Origin: Aeromonas sp. RU39B
GTDB lineage: Bacteria; Pseudomonadota; Gammaproteobacteria; Enterobacterales; Aeromonadaceae
NCBI RefSeq assembly: GCF_900156095.1
Contig: NZ_FTMJ01000003.1
Coordinates: 1-64,000, forward strand
Length of the DNA: 64,000 nt
Reading direction: 5' to 3'
Below are positions 38,948-46,636 of this stretch, piece by piece. A model generated the notes under the pieces. It worked only from the letters and a program-made list of their open reading frames with translations, did not search any database and was not told the origin of the DNA. Within the stretch, counting starts at the first letter, position 1; the number at the start of each line of letters is the position of its first letter. The position numbers were made by a program, and so were the translations under genes.

Positions 38948-39256
38948 TTATGAGAAATAATAGCTGCGGGTTAACCAGAGTCCCCACAAGATGACTGGCC
39001 AGGCCAGCCAGGGACAGAGCAGCAGGCGCACCACCAGTGTGCGAGGATGAAAACCGAGCCCGTTGATAAAGCCACAGCAGACACCCCACATCAGCACCGG
39101 CGCCACCCACACACCCAGTTCACTGGTATTGGCCGCCACCAGATGGGAGGCCTGCAGGATGGCGACCGCCAACAATATGGCGGCCACCAACAGCGCCCCT
39201 TGCCACGGCTGACGCCACAAGGGCGCATACCACCGGGCCAGCTGGGCATTACTCAT
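38948..39256 (-). CDS. ybgE: Cyd operon membrane protein YbgE
   Basis: A 102-residue inner-membrane protein (E. coli 97) with three hydrophobic helices (about 20-40, 50-70 and 78-98). The family pattern is visible: ANTSELGVW, LLMWGVC-GFINGLGF as VAPVLMWGVCCGFINGLG, and HPRTLVVRLLLCP. Its function is unknown; it is carried with cytochrome bd genes in many proteobacteria. The start at 39256 overlaps the cydX stop by 8 bases (ATGAGTAA), implying coupled translation. Confidence 0.88.
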   Translation of the reverse strand: MSNAQLARWYAPLWRQPWQGALLVAAILLAVAILQASHLVAANTSELGVWVAPVLMWGVCCGFINGLGFHPRTLVVRLLLCPWLAWPVILWGLWLTRSYYFS

Positions 39257-39359
39257 CGATCTTGCGATCCAGGTTTTCGCTGTGTTCAAGCCACAGTGCG
39301 TTGACGATGCCAAAAGCACAGGCCAGCAGAACACCAAGAATCCAGGTGAAATACCACAT
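39249..39359 (-). CDS. cydX: Cytochrome bd-I small subunit CydX
   Basis: A 36-residue single-span protein. It begins MWYFTWILGVLLACAFG, continues IVNALWLEHSENL and ends in a charged tail (DRKIDE). This matches E. coli CydX (37 aa), which stabilises the haem centres of cytochrome bd oxidase. GGAG lies 9 nt upstream. It lies 16 bp after cydB and overlaps ybgE. It is below the size cut-off of many annotation pipelines. Confidence 0.95.
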   Translation of the reverse strand: MWYFTWILGVLLACAFGIVNALWLEHSENLDRKIDE

Positions 39360-39375
39360 TGTGTTGTTCTCCCTA

Positions 39376-40512
39376 TCAGTACAGTGAGTGCTGGTTCTCT
39401 TCAACGTGCTTGGTGCTGACACGGCCAAACATCTTGATGTAAGTCCAGATGGTGTAGCTCAGCACAATCGGCACAAAAATGGCGGCCACAACGGTCATCA
39501 CCTTGAGGGTGGTGAACGACGAGGTGGCATCCCACATGGTCAGGCTATGGGACGGCTCGATGCTGGACGGCATCACAAACGGGAACAGCGAGAACCCGGC
39601 AGTCAGGATGATACCGGCCACCGCCAGCGAGGAGCAGAGGAACGCCACGGCGCCCTTGTTCAGCTTGGCAAACAGCGCAGTCAGCAGGCTCATGGCCAGG
39701 CCGAGCACCGGAGCCGCAATCATCCACGGGTAGAGGCTGTAGTTCTTCATCCAGGCACCGGCTTCCAGGGTCACCTGCTTGTTCAGCGGGTTGGCCACGG
39801 CATTGTTGCCGGCAGAGCTGACCAGAACATAACCGTCGATGTGGCTTACCCAGTAACCGCCGATGGCAAACAGCACCAGGGTCAGCAGGGAAGTCAGCGC
39901 CGCCGCGTTACGCGAACGCGCCAGCACTTCGCCTTCGGTCTTCATCATCAGCCAGGTGGCACCCTGGGTCATGATCATGAACAGACTGACCAGACCGGCC
40001 AGCAGACCCAGCGGGTTGAGCAGACCGAAGAAGTTACCGGTGTAGGTCACCATCAGGTATTGGTTGAAGCTGTACGGCACACCCTGGAACAGGTTACCAA
40101 ACGCCACACCAAACACGATGGGAGGCACGGCACCACCGATAAACAGGCACCAGTCCCAAGAGGAGCGCCACTTGGCATCGGTCTGCATCGAGCGGTATTT
40201 GAAACCGACCGGACGGAAGAACAACGCCATCAGGGTCAGGATCATCGCGACATAGAAACCCGAGAAGGCGGCAGCATAGACCATCGGCCAAGCGGCAAAA
40301 ATCGCGCCGCCGGCGGTGATCAGCCACACCTGGTTACCTTCCCAGTGCGGGCCTACCGTGTTGAGCATCACACGACGCTCAACATCCTTTTTACCCAGGA
40401 AGGGCAGCAAGGCACCGACGCCCATATCAAATCCGTCAGTGATGGTGAAACCGATCAGCAAGACACCGACCAGTACCCACCAGATGACACGCAATACTTC
40501 GTAATCAAACAT
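39376..40512 (-). CDS. cydB: Cytochrome bd ubiquinol oxidase subunit II
   Basis: Integral membrane subunit of the high-affinity terminal oxidase used under low oxygen. The 378-residue product (E. coli 379) has the N-terminal YEVLRVIWWVLVGVLLIGF and GFDMGVGALLPFLG segments typical of CydB, and about eight further hydrophobic helices. GGAGAG precedes the start. It lies 11 bp after cydA. Confidence 0.97.
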   Translation of the reverse strand: MFDYEVLRVIWWVLVGVLLIGFTITDGFDMGVGALLPFLGKKDVERRVMLNTVGPHWEGNQVWLITAGGAIFAAWPMVYAAAFSGFYVAMILTLMALFFRPVGFKYRSMQTDAKWRSSWDWCLFIGGAVPPIVFGVAFGNLFQGVPYSFNQYLMVTYTGNFFGLLNPLGLLAGLVSLFMIMTQGATWLMMKTEGEVLARSRNAAALTSLLTLVLFAIGGYWVSHIDGYVLVSSAGNNAVANPLNKQVTLEAGAWMKNYSLYPWMIAAPVLGLAMSLLTALFAKLNKGAVAFLCSSLAVAGIILTAGFSLFPFVMPSSIEPSHSLTMWDATSSFTTLKVMTVVAAIFVPIVLSYTIWTYIKMFGRVSTKHVEENQHSLY

Positions 40513-40523
40513 GGGGGCTCTCC

Positions 40524-42080
40524 TTATGCCTTGGCCAGTTCAAAGTGATACTTGCCAGTGTGCAGACTGCTCGGACCGAGGCGGGCGTACTTGAACATCA
40601 GGTACATCTCGATAATCAGCAGCACGGTATAGAACAGGCAGATACCTACCAGCGAGAACCACAGATCAGCCGGAGAGAGGTTGGACGTCGACATAAAGGT
40701 CGGCAGCACCTCGGAGATGGTCCAGGGTTGACGGCCGTATTCAGCCACAAACCAGCCACACTCAATCGCAATCCACGGCAACGGGATACCCCACAGCAGT
40801 GCCTTGAGCAGCCACTTGCGCTTGCCAATCTGGTGACGGGCACTGTCATAGAAGGCGATGGCGATCAGCACCAGCATCAGGACGCCACAGGCCACCATGA
40901 TACGGAAGGTGAAGAACAGCGGAGCCACTTGCGGGATGGAGTCATCCACCGCAGCCTTGATCTGCTCGTCAGTAGCGTCAGTCACCTTGTCGGTATAACG
41001 CTTGAGCAGCAGGCCATAACCCAGATCCTTCTTGGCCTCGTCGAAGCGGGCACGGGTCTCGTCAGACTTGTCGCCGGCTTGCAACTTGTTCAGCAGATCA
41101 TAGGCTTGCATACCGTTACGTACGCGCAGTTCGTGCTCGCTCTTGAGATCCTTGATACCGGTCACCTGCTCGTCCAGCGAACGGGTTGCGATGATACCAA
41201 GGGCAAACGGAACCTTGATGGCGTAATCGGTGCGCATCTCTTCCTGGTTCGGGATACCGAAGATGGTCCAGGCAGCCGGAGCCGGCTCGGTGTTCCACTC
41301 ACCTTCGATGGCCGCCAGCTTCACGCGCTGAACATCACCGGTCTCATAACCGGATTCGTCACCCAACACGATAACCGACAGCACCGAGGCCATACCGAAG
41401 GCCGCAGCAATGGCAAACGAACGGCGGGCAAACGCCACATCACGATTCTTGAGCAGGTAGTAAGAGGAGATCCCCAGTACAAACATGGCCGCGCAGGTGT
41501 AACCGGCCGACACAGTGTGCACGAACTTGACCTGGGCAACCGGGTTGAACAGCAGGTCGGAGAAGCTTGCCATCTCCATCCGCATGCTCTCGAAGTTGAA
41601 CTCGGAGCCAACCGGATTTTGCATCCAGCCGTTCGCTACCAGGATCCACAGCGCCGACAGGTTGGAGCCGAGAGCAACCAGCCAGGTGGCCGCCAGATGC
41701 TGTACTTTGGACAGGCGATCCCAGCCAAAGAAGAACATACCGACGAAGGTGGATTCGAGGAAGAAGGCCATCAGACCCTCGATCGCCAGCGGCGCACCGA
41801 AGATGTCACCCACGTAGTGGGAGTAGTAGGCCCAGTTGGTACCGAACTGGAACTCCATGGTCAGACCGGTGGTGACCCCCAGGACGAAGTTGATAGCAAA
41901 CAACTTGCCCCAGAATTTGGTCATATCCCGATAGATGGGATTGTTGGTCATTACATAGACAGATTCCATGATGGCCAGGATGAAGGTCATCCCGAGCGTC
42001 AGGGGGACAAACAAGAAGTGATAGAGTGCCGTCGCTGCGAACTGGATCCGCGACAGGTCAACCACATGCTCAGCAATCAT
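40524..42080 (-). CDS. cydA: Cytochrome bd ubiquinol oxidase subunit I
   Basis: Haem-bearing subunit of cytochrome bd. The 518-residue product (E. coli 522) has the haem b595 histidine in [13 protein letters not shown] (H21), the b558 histidine region [10 protein letters not shown] and a conserved GRQPW loop. A long quinol-binding Q loop (about 250-390) is of the E. coli type. AGGAAACATC precedes the ATG. Upstream lie FNR- and CRP-like sites, consistent with oxygen control. The operon is cydA-cydB-cydX-ybgE. Confidence 0.97.
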   Translation of the reverse strand: MIAEHVVDLSRIQFAATALYHFLFVPLTLGMTFILAIMESVYVMTNNPIYRDMTKFWGKLFAINFVLGVTTGLTMEFQFGTNWAYYSHYVGDIFGAPLAIEGLMAFFLESTFVGMFFFGWDRLSKVQHLAATWLVALGSNLSALWILVANGWMQNPVGSEFNFESMRMEMASFSDLLFNPVAQVKFVHTVSAGYTCAAMFVLGISSYYLLKNRDVAFARRSFAIAAAFGMASVLSVIVLGDESGYETGDVQRVKLAAIEGEWNTEPAPAAWTIFGIPNQEEMRTDYAIKVPFALGIIATRSLDEQVTGIKDLKSEHELRVRNGMQAYDLLNKLQAGDKSDETRARFDEAKKDLGYGLLLKRYTDKVTDATDEQIKAAVDDSIPQVAPLFFTFRIMVACGVLMLVLIAIAFYDSARHQIGKRKWLLKALLWGIPLPWIAIECGWFVAEYGRQPWTISEVLPTFMSTSNLSPADLWFSLVGICLFYTVLLIIEMYLMFKYARLGPSSLHTGKYHFELAKA

Positions 42081-42322
42081 GATGTTTCCTCACCGATTAT
42101 TGGCACGGCTATTTAGTTGTTGGGGAAAAGCTTCCATGTCTCGTGGCTTCCTGCACTTTTTGGTTGGTTGCATTCACATCACAATGCAGAGAACCGGATT
42201 GCGCCATCATGTTAACCCAATGACAACAAAAAGAACAAAAAAAGCTAATGTTTAACATACCAGAAATAATCACTAGCCTTTTGATCCAGCGCAGAAATAC
42301 ACGTATTTTATATCATCCTTAT

Positions 42323-42336
42323 TTGACCAAAATCAA
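42323..42336. promoter_or_regulatory. FNR-type binding site upstream of cydA
   Basis: TTGACCAAAATCAA differs by one base from the FNR consensus TTGAT-N4-ATCAA. It lies about 245 bp upstream of the cydA ATG. In E. coli FNR and ArcA control cydAB, so the function fits. A -10-like TGTATT at 42296-42301 would put the site near -41. Confidence 0.65.
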
Positions 42337-42352
42337 TGTGCACCTGGTCACA
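42337..42352. promoter_or_regulatory. CRP-type binding site adjoining the FNR site
   Basis: TGTGCACCTGGTCACA has a single mismatch to TGTGA-N6-TCACA. It begins on the base after the FNR-like site, so the two proteins could hardly bind side by side without contact or competition. Confidence 0.6.
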
Positions 42353-42643
42353 AAACATTCATCAATGATGCATCAATGATAGGGGTTTAATGCTGAAAAA
42401 GAGAACGTGATCACACTTCTACATACTGATAACCTTCGGTAATCAAAGCGTTTTTATTTGTTTGCAAGCTTGTCACATCCTTTCCTGCTGACCACCTAAA
42501 TCCATACCTTTTCTATTGTTTATACCCTGTTGGACAATCGCGCCCCGATACACGCAATTATTCTGGTTTGTGCATCTTGATGTGGTTTTTCAGCTTAGAC
42601 ATTCGCATTAATTTAACTTATGCCACTTGGCAATTTTTCTAGT

Positions 42644-42672
42644 TTGTAGGTCACCATCCGGATACCTAGAAT
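42644..42672 (+). promoter_or_regulatory. Candidate promoter of the small-ORF unit
   Basis: -35 TTGTAG (42644-42649), 17-bp spacer, -10 TAGAAT (42667-42672), followed by G+C-rich GCGCCTCGC. It lies about 80 nt before the 25-codon ORF. There is no other plus-strand gene it could serve before the terminator at 42919. Confidence 0.45.
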
Positions 42673-42759
42673 GCGCCTCGCAGACAAGGCCCGACCTGGC
42701 TGGCAGCGTTGACCCGCACTGGGTTTGTGTCATCAACTTTTACATGTGGACTTTGCAAG

Positions 42760-42837
42760 ATGAATAAGTTTGTTAAGCGCACCCTTCGTTACTACAAGCT
42801 TTCTTTTGTTCAGATGTATCAACTGAACCGACTCTAA
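42760..42837 (+). CDS. Candidate 25-residue basic peptide
   Basis: ATG-to-TAA ORF of 26 codons encoding a basic peptide beginning MNKFVKRTLRYYK and ending QMYQLNRL. There are seven Lys/Arg, one Tyr-Tyr pair and no acidic residue. Codon use is like that of expressed genes (AAG, CGC, CGT, TAC, CTG). I recognise no family. The ribosome site is weak (GGA about 9 nt upstream), the main weakness of the call. It lies between a plausible promoter (42644) and a strong terminator (42919) and has no other gene in its unit, so it could also be part of a small regulatory RNA. Confidence 0.45.
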   Translation: MNKFVKRTLRYYKLSFVQMYQLNRL

Positions 42838-42918
42838 GGACTCTGCGACGACTCCGTCAGCCATCCCAGCGCAGGTCGTCTCCTGTCCTGTCTGTGAACA
42901 TCCATCCTGAATTGTCTT

Positions 42919-42945
42919 GCCCACCGCTAGCGGTGGGCTTTTTTT
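42919..42945 (+). terminator. Strong intrinsic terminator of the small-ORF unit
   Basis: Perfect 10-bp stem GCCCACCGCT/AGCGGTGGGC followed by T7 on the plus strand. No annotated plus-strand gene lies upstream of it within 4 kb, so it implies a plus-strand transcript in the cydA-ruvB gap. Confidence 0.85.
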
Positions 42946-42948
42946 GTT

Positions 42949-42972
42949 ACAAAAAACCGCCCGAAGGCGGTT
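42949..42972 (-). terminator. Intrinsic terminator of ruvB
   Basis: Stem AACCGCC/GGCGGTT (42955-42961 and 42966-42972) with a UUCG-type loop on the minus strand, followed by a T6 run. It lies 19 bp past the ruvB stop and next to the oppositely facing terminator at 42919. Confidence 0.9.
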
Positions 42973-42991
42973 ATTAGCGAGCTGATGCCGG

Positions 42992-44002
42992 TTATGACTC
43001 GGGGCGCTCCAGACCGAAGTGCTGATAAGCTCGGGGAGTGGCGATACGACCGCGCGGTGTGCGCTGCAAGAACCCCTGCTGGATAAGGTAGGGCTCCAGC
43101 ACATCTTCGATGGTGTCTTTCTCTTCACCGATGGCCGCGGCCAGGTTATCCAGCCCAACCGGACCACCGAGGAACTTGTCGATCACCGCCAGCAGCAGTT
43201 TACGGTCCATAAAATCAAAGCCCTGATGGTCCACATCGAGCATATCCATGGCGCGCGCAGCAATTTCGGCATCAATGGTGCCGTCAGATTTCACCTGGGC
43301 AAAATCGCGCACCCGACGCAGCAGCCGGTTGGCGATACGCGGCGTCCCGCGTGAGCGGCGCGCCACCTCCAGCGCCCCTTCCGGCAACATCTGCAGGCCA
43401 AGACAGCGGGCACTACGCGCCACGATGTCAGTCAGATCCGCCACGCTATAGAACTCGAGGCGCTGCACAATACCGAAGCGATCACGCAGTGGGCTGGTGA
43501 GTGAACCGGCGCGGGTGGTGGCTCCAATCAGGGTAAAGGGGGGCAAGTCGAGCTTGATGGAGCGCGCCGCCGGCCCCTCCCCAATCATGATATCGAGCTG
43601 GTAATCCTCCATCGCCGGATAGAGCACCTCTTCCACCACCGGGCTCAAACGATGGATCTCATCGATAAACAGCACGTCGTTGGGTTCAAGGTTGGTCAGC
43701 AGGGCGGCCAGATCGCCGGCTTTTTCCAGCACCGGACCTGACGTAGTCTTGATGCTCACCCCCATCTCGCAGGCGACGATGTTGGCGAGCGTGGTCTTGC
43801 CAAGCCCGGGCGGCCCGAAGATCAGCAGATGGTCGAGCGCCTCGCCACGCTGGCGCGCCGCCTCGATAAAGATCTCCATCTGTGCGCGCACATGATCCTG
43901 GCCCTTGTAATCGGCCAGGGAGCGCGGGCGAATGGCCCGGTCAATCAGCTCATCTTCACGACCGGCTGCTGCTGCCGAGATCAGGCGATCCGCTTCAATC
44001 AT
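42992..44002 (-). CDS. ruvB: Holliday junction branch-migration ATPase RuvB
   Basis: Hexameric AAA+ motor that drives branch migration with RuvA. The 336-residue product (E. coli 336) has Walker [12 protein letters not shown] (about 60-70), Walker [10 protein letters not shown] (about 108-116), sensor I GATTRAG and a C-terminal winged helix. The ATG at 44002 has AAGGAG 5 nt upstream; a GTG one codon earlier is less likely. It follows ruvA by 9 bp. Confidence 0.97.
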   Translation of the reverse strand: MIEADRLISAAAAGREDELIDRAIRPRSLADYKGQDHVRAQMEIFIEAARQRGEALDHLLIFGPPGLGKTTLANIVACEMGVSIKTTSGPVLEKAGDLAALLTNLEPNDVLFIDEIHRLSPVVEEVLYPAMEDYQLDIMIGEGPAARSIKLDLPPFTLIGATTRAGSLTSPLRDRFGIVQRLEFYSVADLTDIVARSARCLGLQMLPEGALEVARRSRGTPRIANRLLRRVRDFAQVKSDGTIDAEIAARAMDMLDVDHQGFDFMDRKLLLAVIDKFLGGPVGLDNLAAAIGEEKDTIEDVLEPYLIQQGFLQRTPRGRIATPRAYQHFGLERPES

Positions 44003-44011
44003 CACCGCTCC

Positions 44012-44626
44012 TTATACCTGACTGCGCAAGGCTTCGCGGATGATGGCCTCAACCGTCATCCCCTCTTTGGCCACCTTGCCGACAATCTGGCTCGCCTGCG
44101 CCGGCTTGTAACCGAGTGCTATCAGTGCACTGGCCGCTTCCTGCTCGGCATCGGGCTCAAGCAAGGCACTGCTGGCAACGGGCAGCGTGACCGCCGCTGG
44201 CGTGAAGAGATCATGGCTGACCCAGCCGGCCAGACGATCTTTCAGCTCAACCACCAGTCGCTCGGCGGTTTTCTTGCCCACGCCCGGCAGCTTGACCAGG
44301 GTGGAGATATCTTCTCGCTCGACGCAGACCACAAACTGGCTGGCGCTCATGCCCGAAAGGATGGCCAGAGCCAGCTTGGGGCCCACCCCGTTGGCCTTGA
44401 TCAGCTCGCGAAACAGGGCGCGCTCTTGCTTGTGATTAAAGCCATAGAGCAACTGGGCATCTTCTCGCACCACGAAATGGGTATAGATGAGCGCCTCTTT
44501 GCCAAGCTCCGGCAGATCATAGAAGCAGCTCATCGGCATCTGCACCTCATAGCCCACTCCACCGACTTCCAGCAGCACCTCGGGGGGCTGTTTTTCAATC
44601 ACGATGCCACGCAGACGACCAATCAC
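44012..44626 (-). CDS. ruvA: Holliday junction DNA-binding protein RuvA
   Basis: Tetrameric protein that holds the Holliday junction and loads RuvB. The 204-residue product has the N-terminal OB fold (1-63, [12 protein letters not shown]), two helix-hairpin-helix motifs (about 70-140, [14 protein letters not shown] and [13 protein letters not shown]) and the RuvB-binding domain III (about 158-204). The start is GTG with GAGGA about 9 nt upstream. ruvC is not in the usual place upstream; the neighbour is divergent proS. An SOS box lies upstream. Confidence 0.97.
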   Translation of the reverse strand: MIGRLRGIVIEKQPPEVLLEVGGVGYEVQMPMSCFYDLPELGKEALIYTHFVVREDAQLLYGFNHKQERALFRELIKANGVGPKLALAILSGMSASQFVVCVEREDISTLVKLPGVGKKTAERLVVELKDRLAGWVSHDLFTPAAVTLPVASSALLEPDAEQEAASALIALGYKPAQASQIVGKVAKEGMTVEAIIREALRSQV

Positions 44627-44672
44627 CTTGCCACTTCCTCAACGTCGTTGAACTGCCGATAGCATAAAGAAT

Positions 44673-44692
44673 AACTGGATAGGTATCCAGCA
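44673..44692. promoter_or_regulatory. LexA (SOS) box upstream of ruvA
   Basis: The core CTGGATAGGTATCCAG (44675-44690) has perfect CTG/CAG ends at the correct spacing. It closely resembles the known E. coli ruvA LexA box, which also has CTGG/CCAG ends. It lies 49 bp before the ruvA GTG, in the gap shared with divergent proS. Confidence 0.75.
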
Positions 44693-44840
44693 TTGCGCTT
44701 CGCATGCGCAGCCTGTGGCGCACCACGTCAGAACGAGCGCCATTTATCCCTTGGGCCGTGGCGGCGGCCCTGCTAATATTCCGCTCTTAGATTTTCACCG
44801 CGGGCAACAGTCCACCTCTTATTTTGTAAGGTCACGAGCG

Positions 44841-46565
44841 ATGCGTACCAGCAACTATCTGCTTTCCACTCTCAAGGAAACCCCGTCCGACGCGGAAGTC
44901 GTCAGCCATCAGCTGATGCTGCGTGCCGGCATGATCCGTAAACTCGCCTCTGGCATGTACACCTGGCTACCCACCGGCCTGCGCGTTCTGAAGAAGGTTG
45001 AGAACATCATCCGTGAAGAGATGAACAACGCTGGTGCCATCGAAATCTCCATGCCGGTCGTGCAACCGGCCGAGCTGTGGCAAGAGTCCGGCCGCTGGGA
45101 TCAATACGGCCCCGAGCTGTGCCGTCTGGCTGACCGCAACAACCGTCCGTTCGTGCTGGGCCCGACCCACGAAGAGGTGGTCACCCATCTGGTTCGCTAC
45201 GAGGTCAACAGCTACAAGCAACTGCCGCTGAACCTCTATCAAATCCAGACCAAGTTCCGTGACGAAGTGCGTCCCCGTTTCGGCATCATGCGTGGTCGTG
45301 AATTCCTGATGAAGGATGCTTACTCCTTCCATATCGACAAGCCGAGCCTGGTCGAAACCTACGAGAAGATGCACGCAGCCTATTGCGCCTCCTTCAGCCG
45401 TATGGGTCTGGACTTCCGTCCGGTGCAGGCCGATACCGGCTCCATCGGTGGTACCGGCTCCCACGAATTCCAGGTGCTGGCCGAGAGCGGTGAAGACTTG
45501 ATTGCCTTCTCTGATAGCTCTGATTACGCCGCCAACATCGAGATGGCCGAAGCGCTGGCGCCGGTTGGCGAACGTCCGGAAGCCACGGCTGCACTGACCA
45601 AGGTAGCCACCCCGAACGTGCACACCATCGACGAGGTGAGCGCCTTCCTGAACGTGGCCCCGAGCCAGGTTGCCAAGACTCTGCTGGTGCTGGGTGAAGA
45701 GAACGAGCAAGGCCAGCAGCCGGTAGTGGCACTGGTTCTGCGCGGCGATCACGAGCTCAACGACGTCAAGGCCGAGAAGGTAGCAGGCATCGCTAAGCCG
45801 CTGACCTTCGCCAATGACGAGCAGATCAAGGCCGCTGCCGGTTGTGACGCTGGCTCCATCGGTCCGGTAGGCTTCCAGGGCCGGGTCGTTATCGATCGCA
45901 GCGCCGCCCATCTGGCAGATTTTGTCTGCGGCGCCAACGAGACCGGCTTCCACCTGACCGGCACCAACTGGGATCGCGACGTACAGGGCTATGAAGTGGC
46001 CGACATCCGCAACGTGGTGGAAGGCGATCCGAGCCCGTGCGGCAACGGCACACTGCTGATCAAGCGCGGTATCGAAGTGGGTCACATCTTCCAGCTCGGC
46101 ACCAAGTACTCCGAAGCCATGAAGGCCACCGTGCTGAACGAAGATGGCAAGTCAGTCATCATGGAGATGGGTTGCTACGGTATCGGCGTGACCCGTGTGG
46201 TCGCCGCTGCCATCGAGCAGAACAACGACCAGTACGGCATCATTTGGCCGGACGCCATTGCGCCGTTCGAAGTGGCCGTGATCCCGATGAACATGCACAA
46301 GTCGGTGCGGGTGGCGGAGCTGGCCGAACGTTTCTACAGCGAACTCAAGGCGGCCAAGGTCGATGTGCTGTTTGACGATCGTAAAGAGCGTCCGGGCGTC
46401 ATGTTTGCCGACATGGAGCTGATCGGTGTGCCGCACGCCATCGTGATTGGTGAGCGTGGCCTCGACAACGGCGTGGTGGAGTACAAGTGCCGCCGCACCG
46501 GTGAGAAGCAGGAAGTCGCCATCGACGAGATCGTTGCACTGCTCAAGGGCAAGCTGGGCCGTTAA
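44841..46565 (+). CDS. proS: Prolyl-tRNA synthetase
   Basis: Class II aminoacyl-tRNA synthetase charging tRNA-Pro. The 574-residue product (E. coli 572) has motif 2 ([22 protein letters not shown] split about residue 140-160), motif 3 GCYGIGVTR near 445, and the inserted INS trans-editing domain (about 225-400) that hydrolyses Ala-tRNA-Pro. Codon choice is biased toward abundant tRNAs. The start at 44841 agrees with the family; AAGG lies 9 nt upstream. A good terminator follows. Confidence 0.97.
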   Translation: MRTSNYLLSTLKETPSDAEVVSHQLMLRAGMIRKLASGMYTWLPTGLRVLKKVENIIREEMNNAGAIEISMPVVQPAELWQESGRWDQYGPELCRLADRNNRPFVLGPTHEEVVTHLVRYEVNSYKQLPLNLYQIQTKFRDEVRPRFGIMRGREFLMKDAYSFHIDKPSLVETYEKMHAAYCASFSRMGLDFRPVQADTGSIGGTGSHEFQVLAESGEDLIAFSDSSDYAANIEMAEALAPVGERPEATAALTKVATPNVHTIDEVSAFLNVAPSQVAKTLLVLGEENEQGQQPVVALVLRGDHELNDVKAEKVAGIAKPLTFANDEQIKAAAGCDAGSIGPVGFQGRVVIDRSAAHLADFVCGANETGFHLTGTNWDRDVQGYEVADIRNVVEGDPSPCGNGTLLIKRGIEVGHIFQLGTKYSEAMKATVLNEDGKSVIMEMGCYGIGVTRVVAAAIEQNNDQYGIIWPDAIAPFEVAVIPMNMHKSVRVAELAERFYSELKAAKVDVLFDDRKERPGVMFADMELIGVPHAIVIGERGLDNGVVEYKCRRTGEKQEVAIDEIVALLKGKLGR

Positions 46566-46588
46566 TCGGACCACCTCCCTGCAACACA

Positions 46589-46615
46589 AAGCGCGCCACC
46601 TCGGCGCGCTTTTTG
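46589..46615 (+). terminator. Intrinsic terminator of proS
   Basis: Stem AAGCGCGCC/GGCGCGCTT (46589-46597 and 46603-46611) with a 5-base loop and a T5 run. It lies 23 bp after the proS stop and just before the convergent histidine kinase gene. Confidence 0.88.
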
Positions 46616-46636
46616 TTTATAGCGCAATGAGGGGGC

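Larger units (their letters stand above)
42081..42991. other. Long intergenic region between cydA and ruvB
   Basis: This 911-bp gap is AT-rich on its left half and holds the cyd control region (FNR- and CRP-like sites near 42323-42352). It has a direct repeat CATCAATGAT (42360-42369 and 42371-42380). The right half appears to contain a small plus-strand transcription unit with a promoter, a 25-codon ORF and a strong terminator. The ruvB terminator lies at the far right. Confidence 0.6.
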
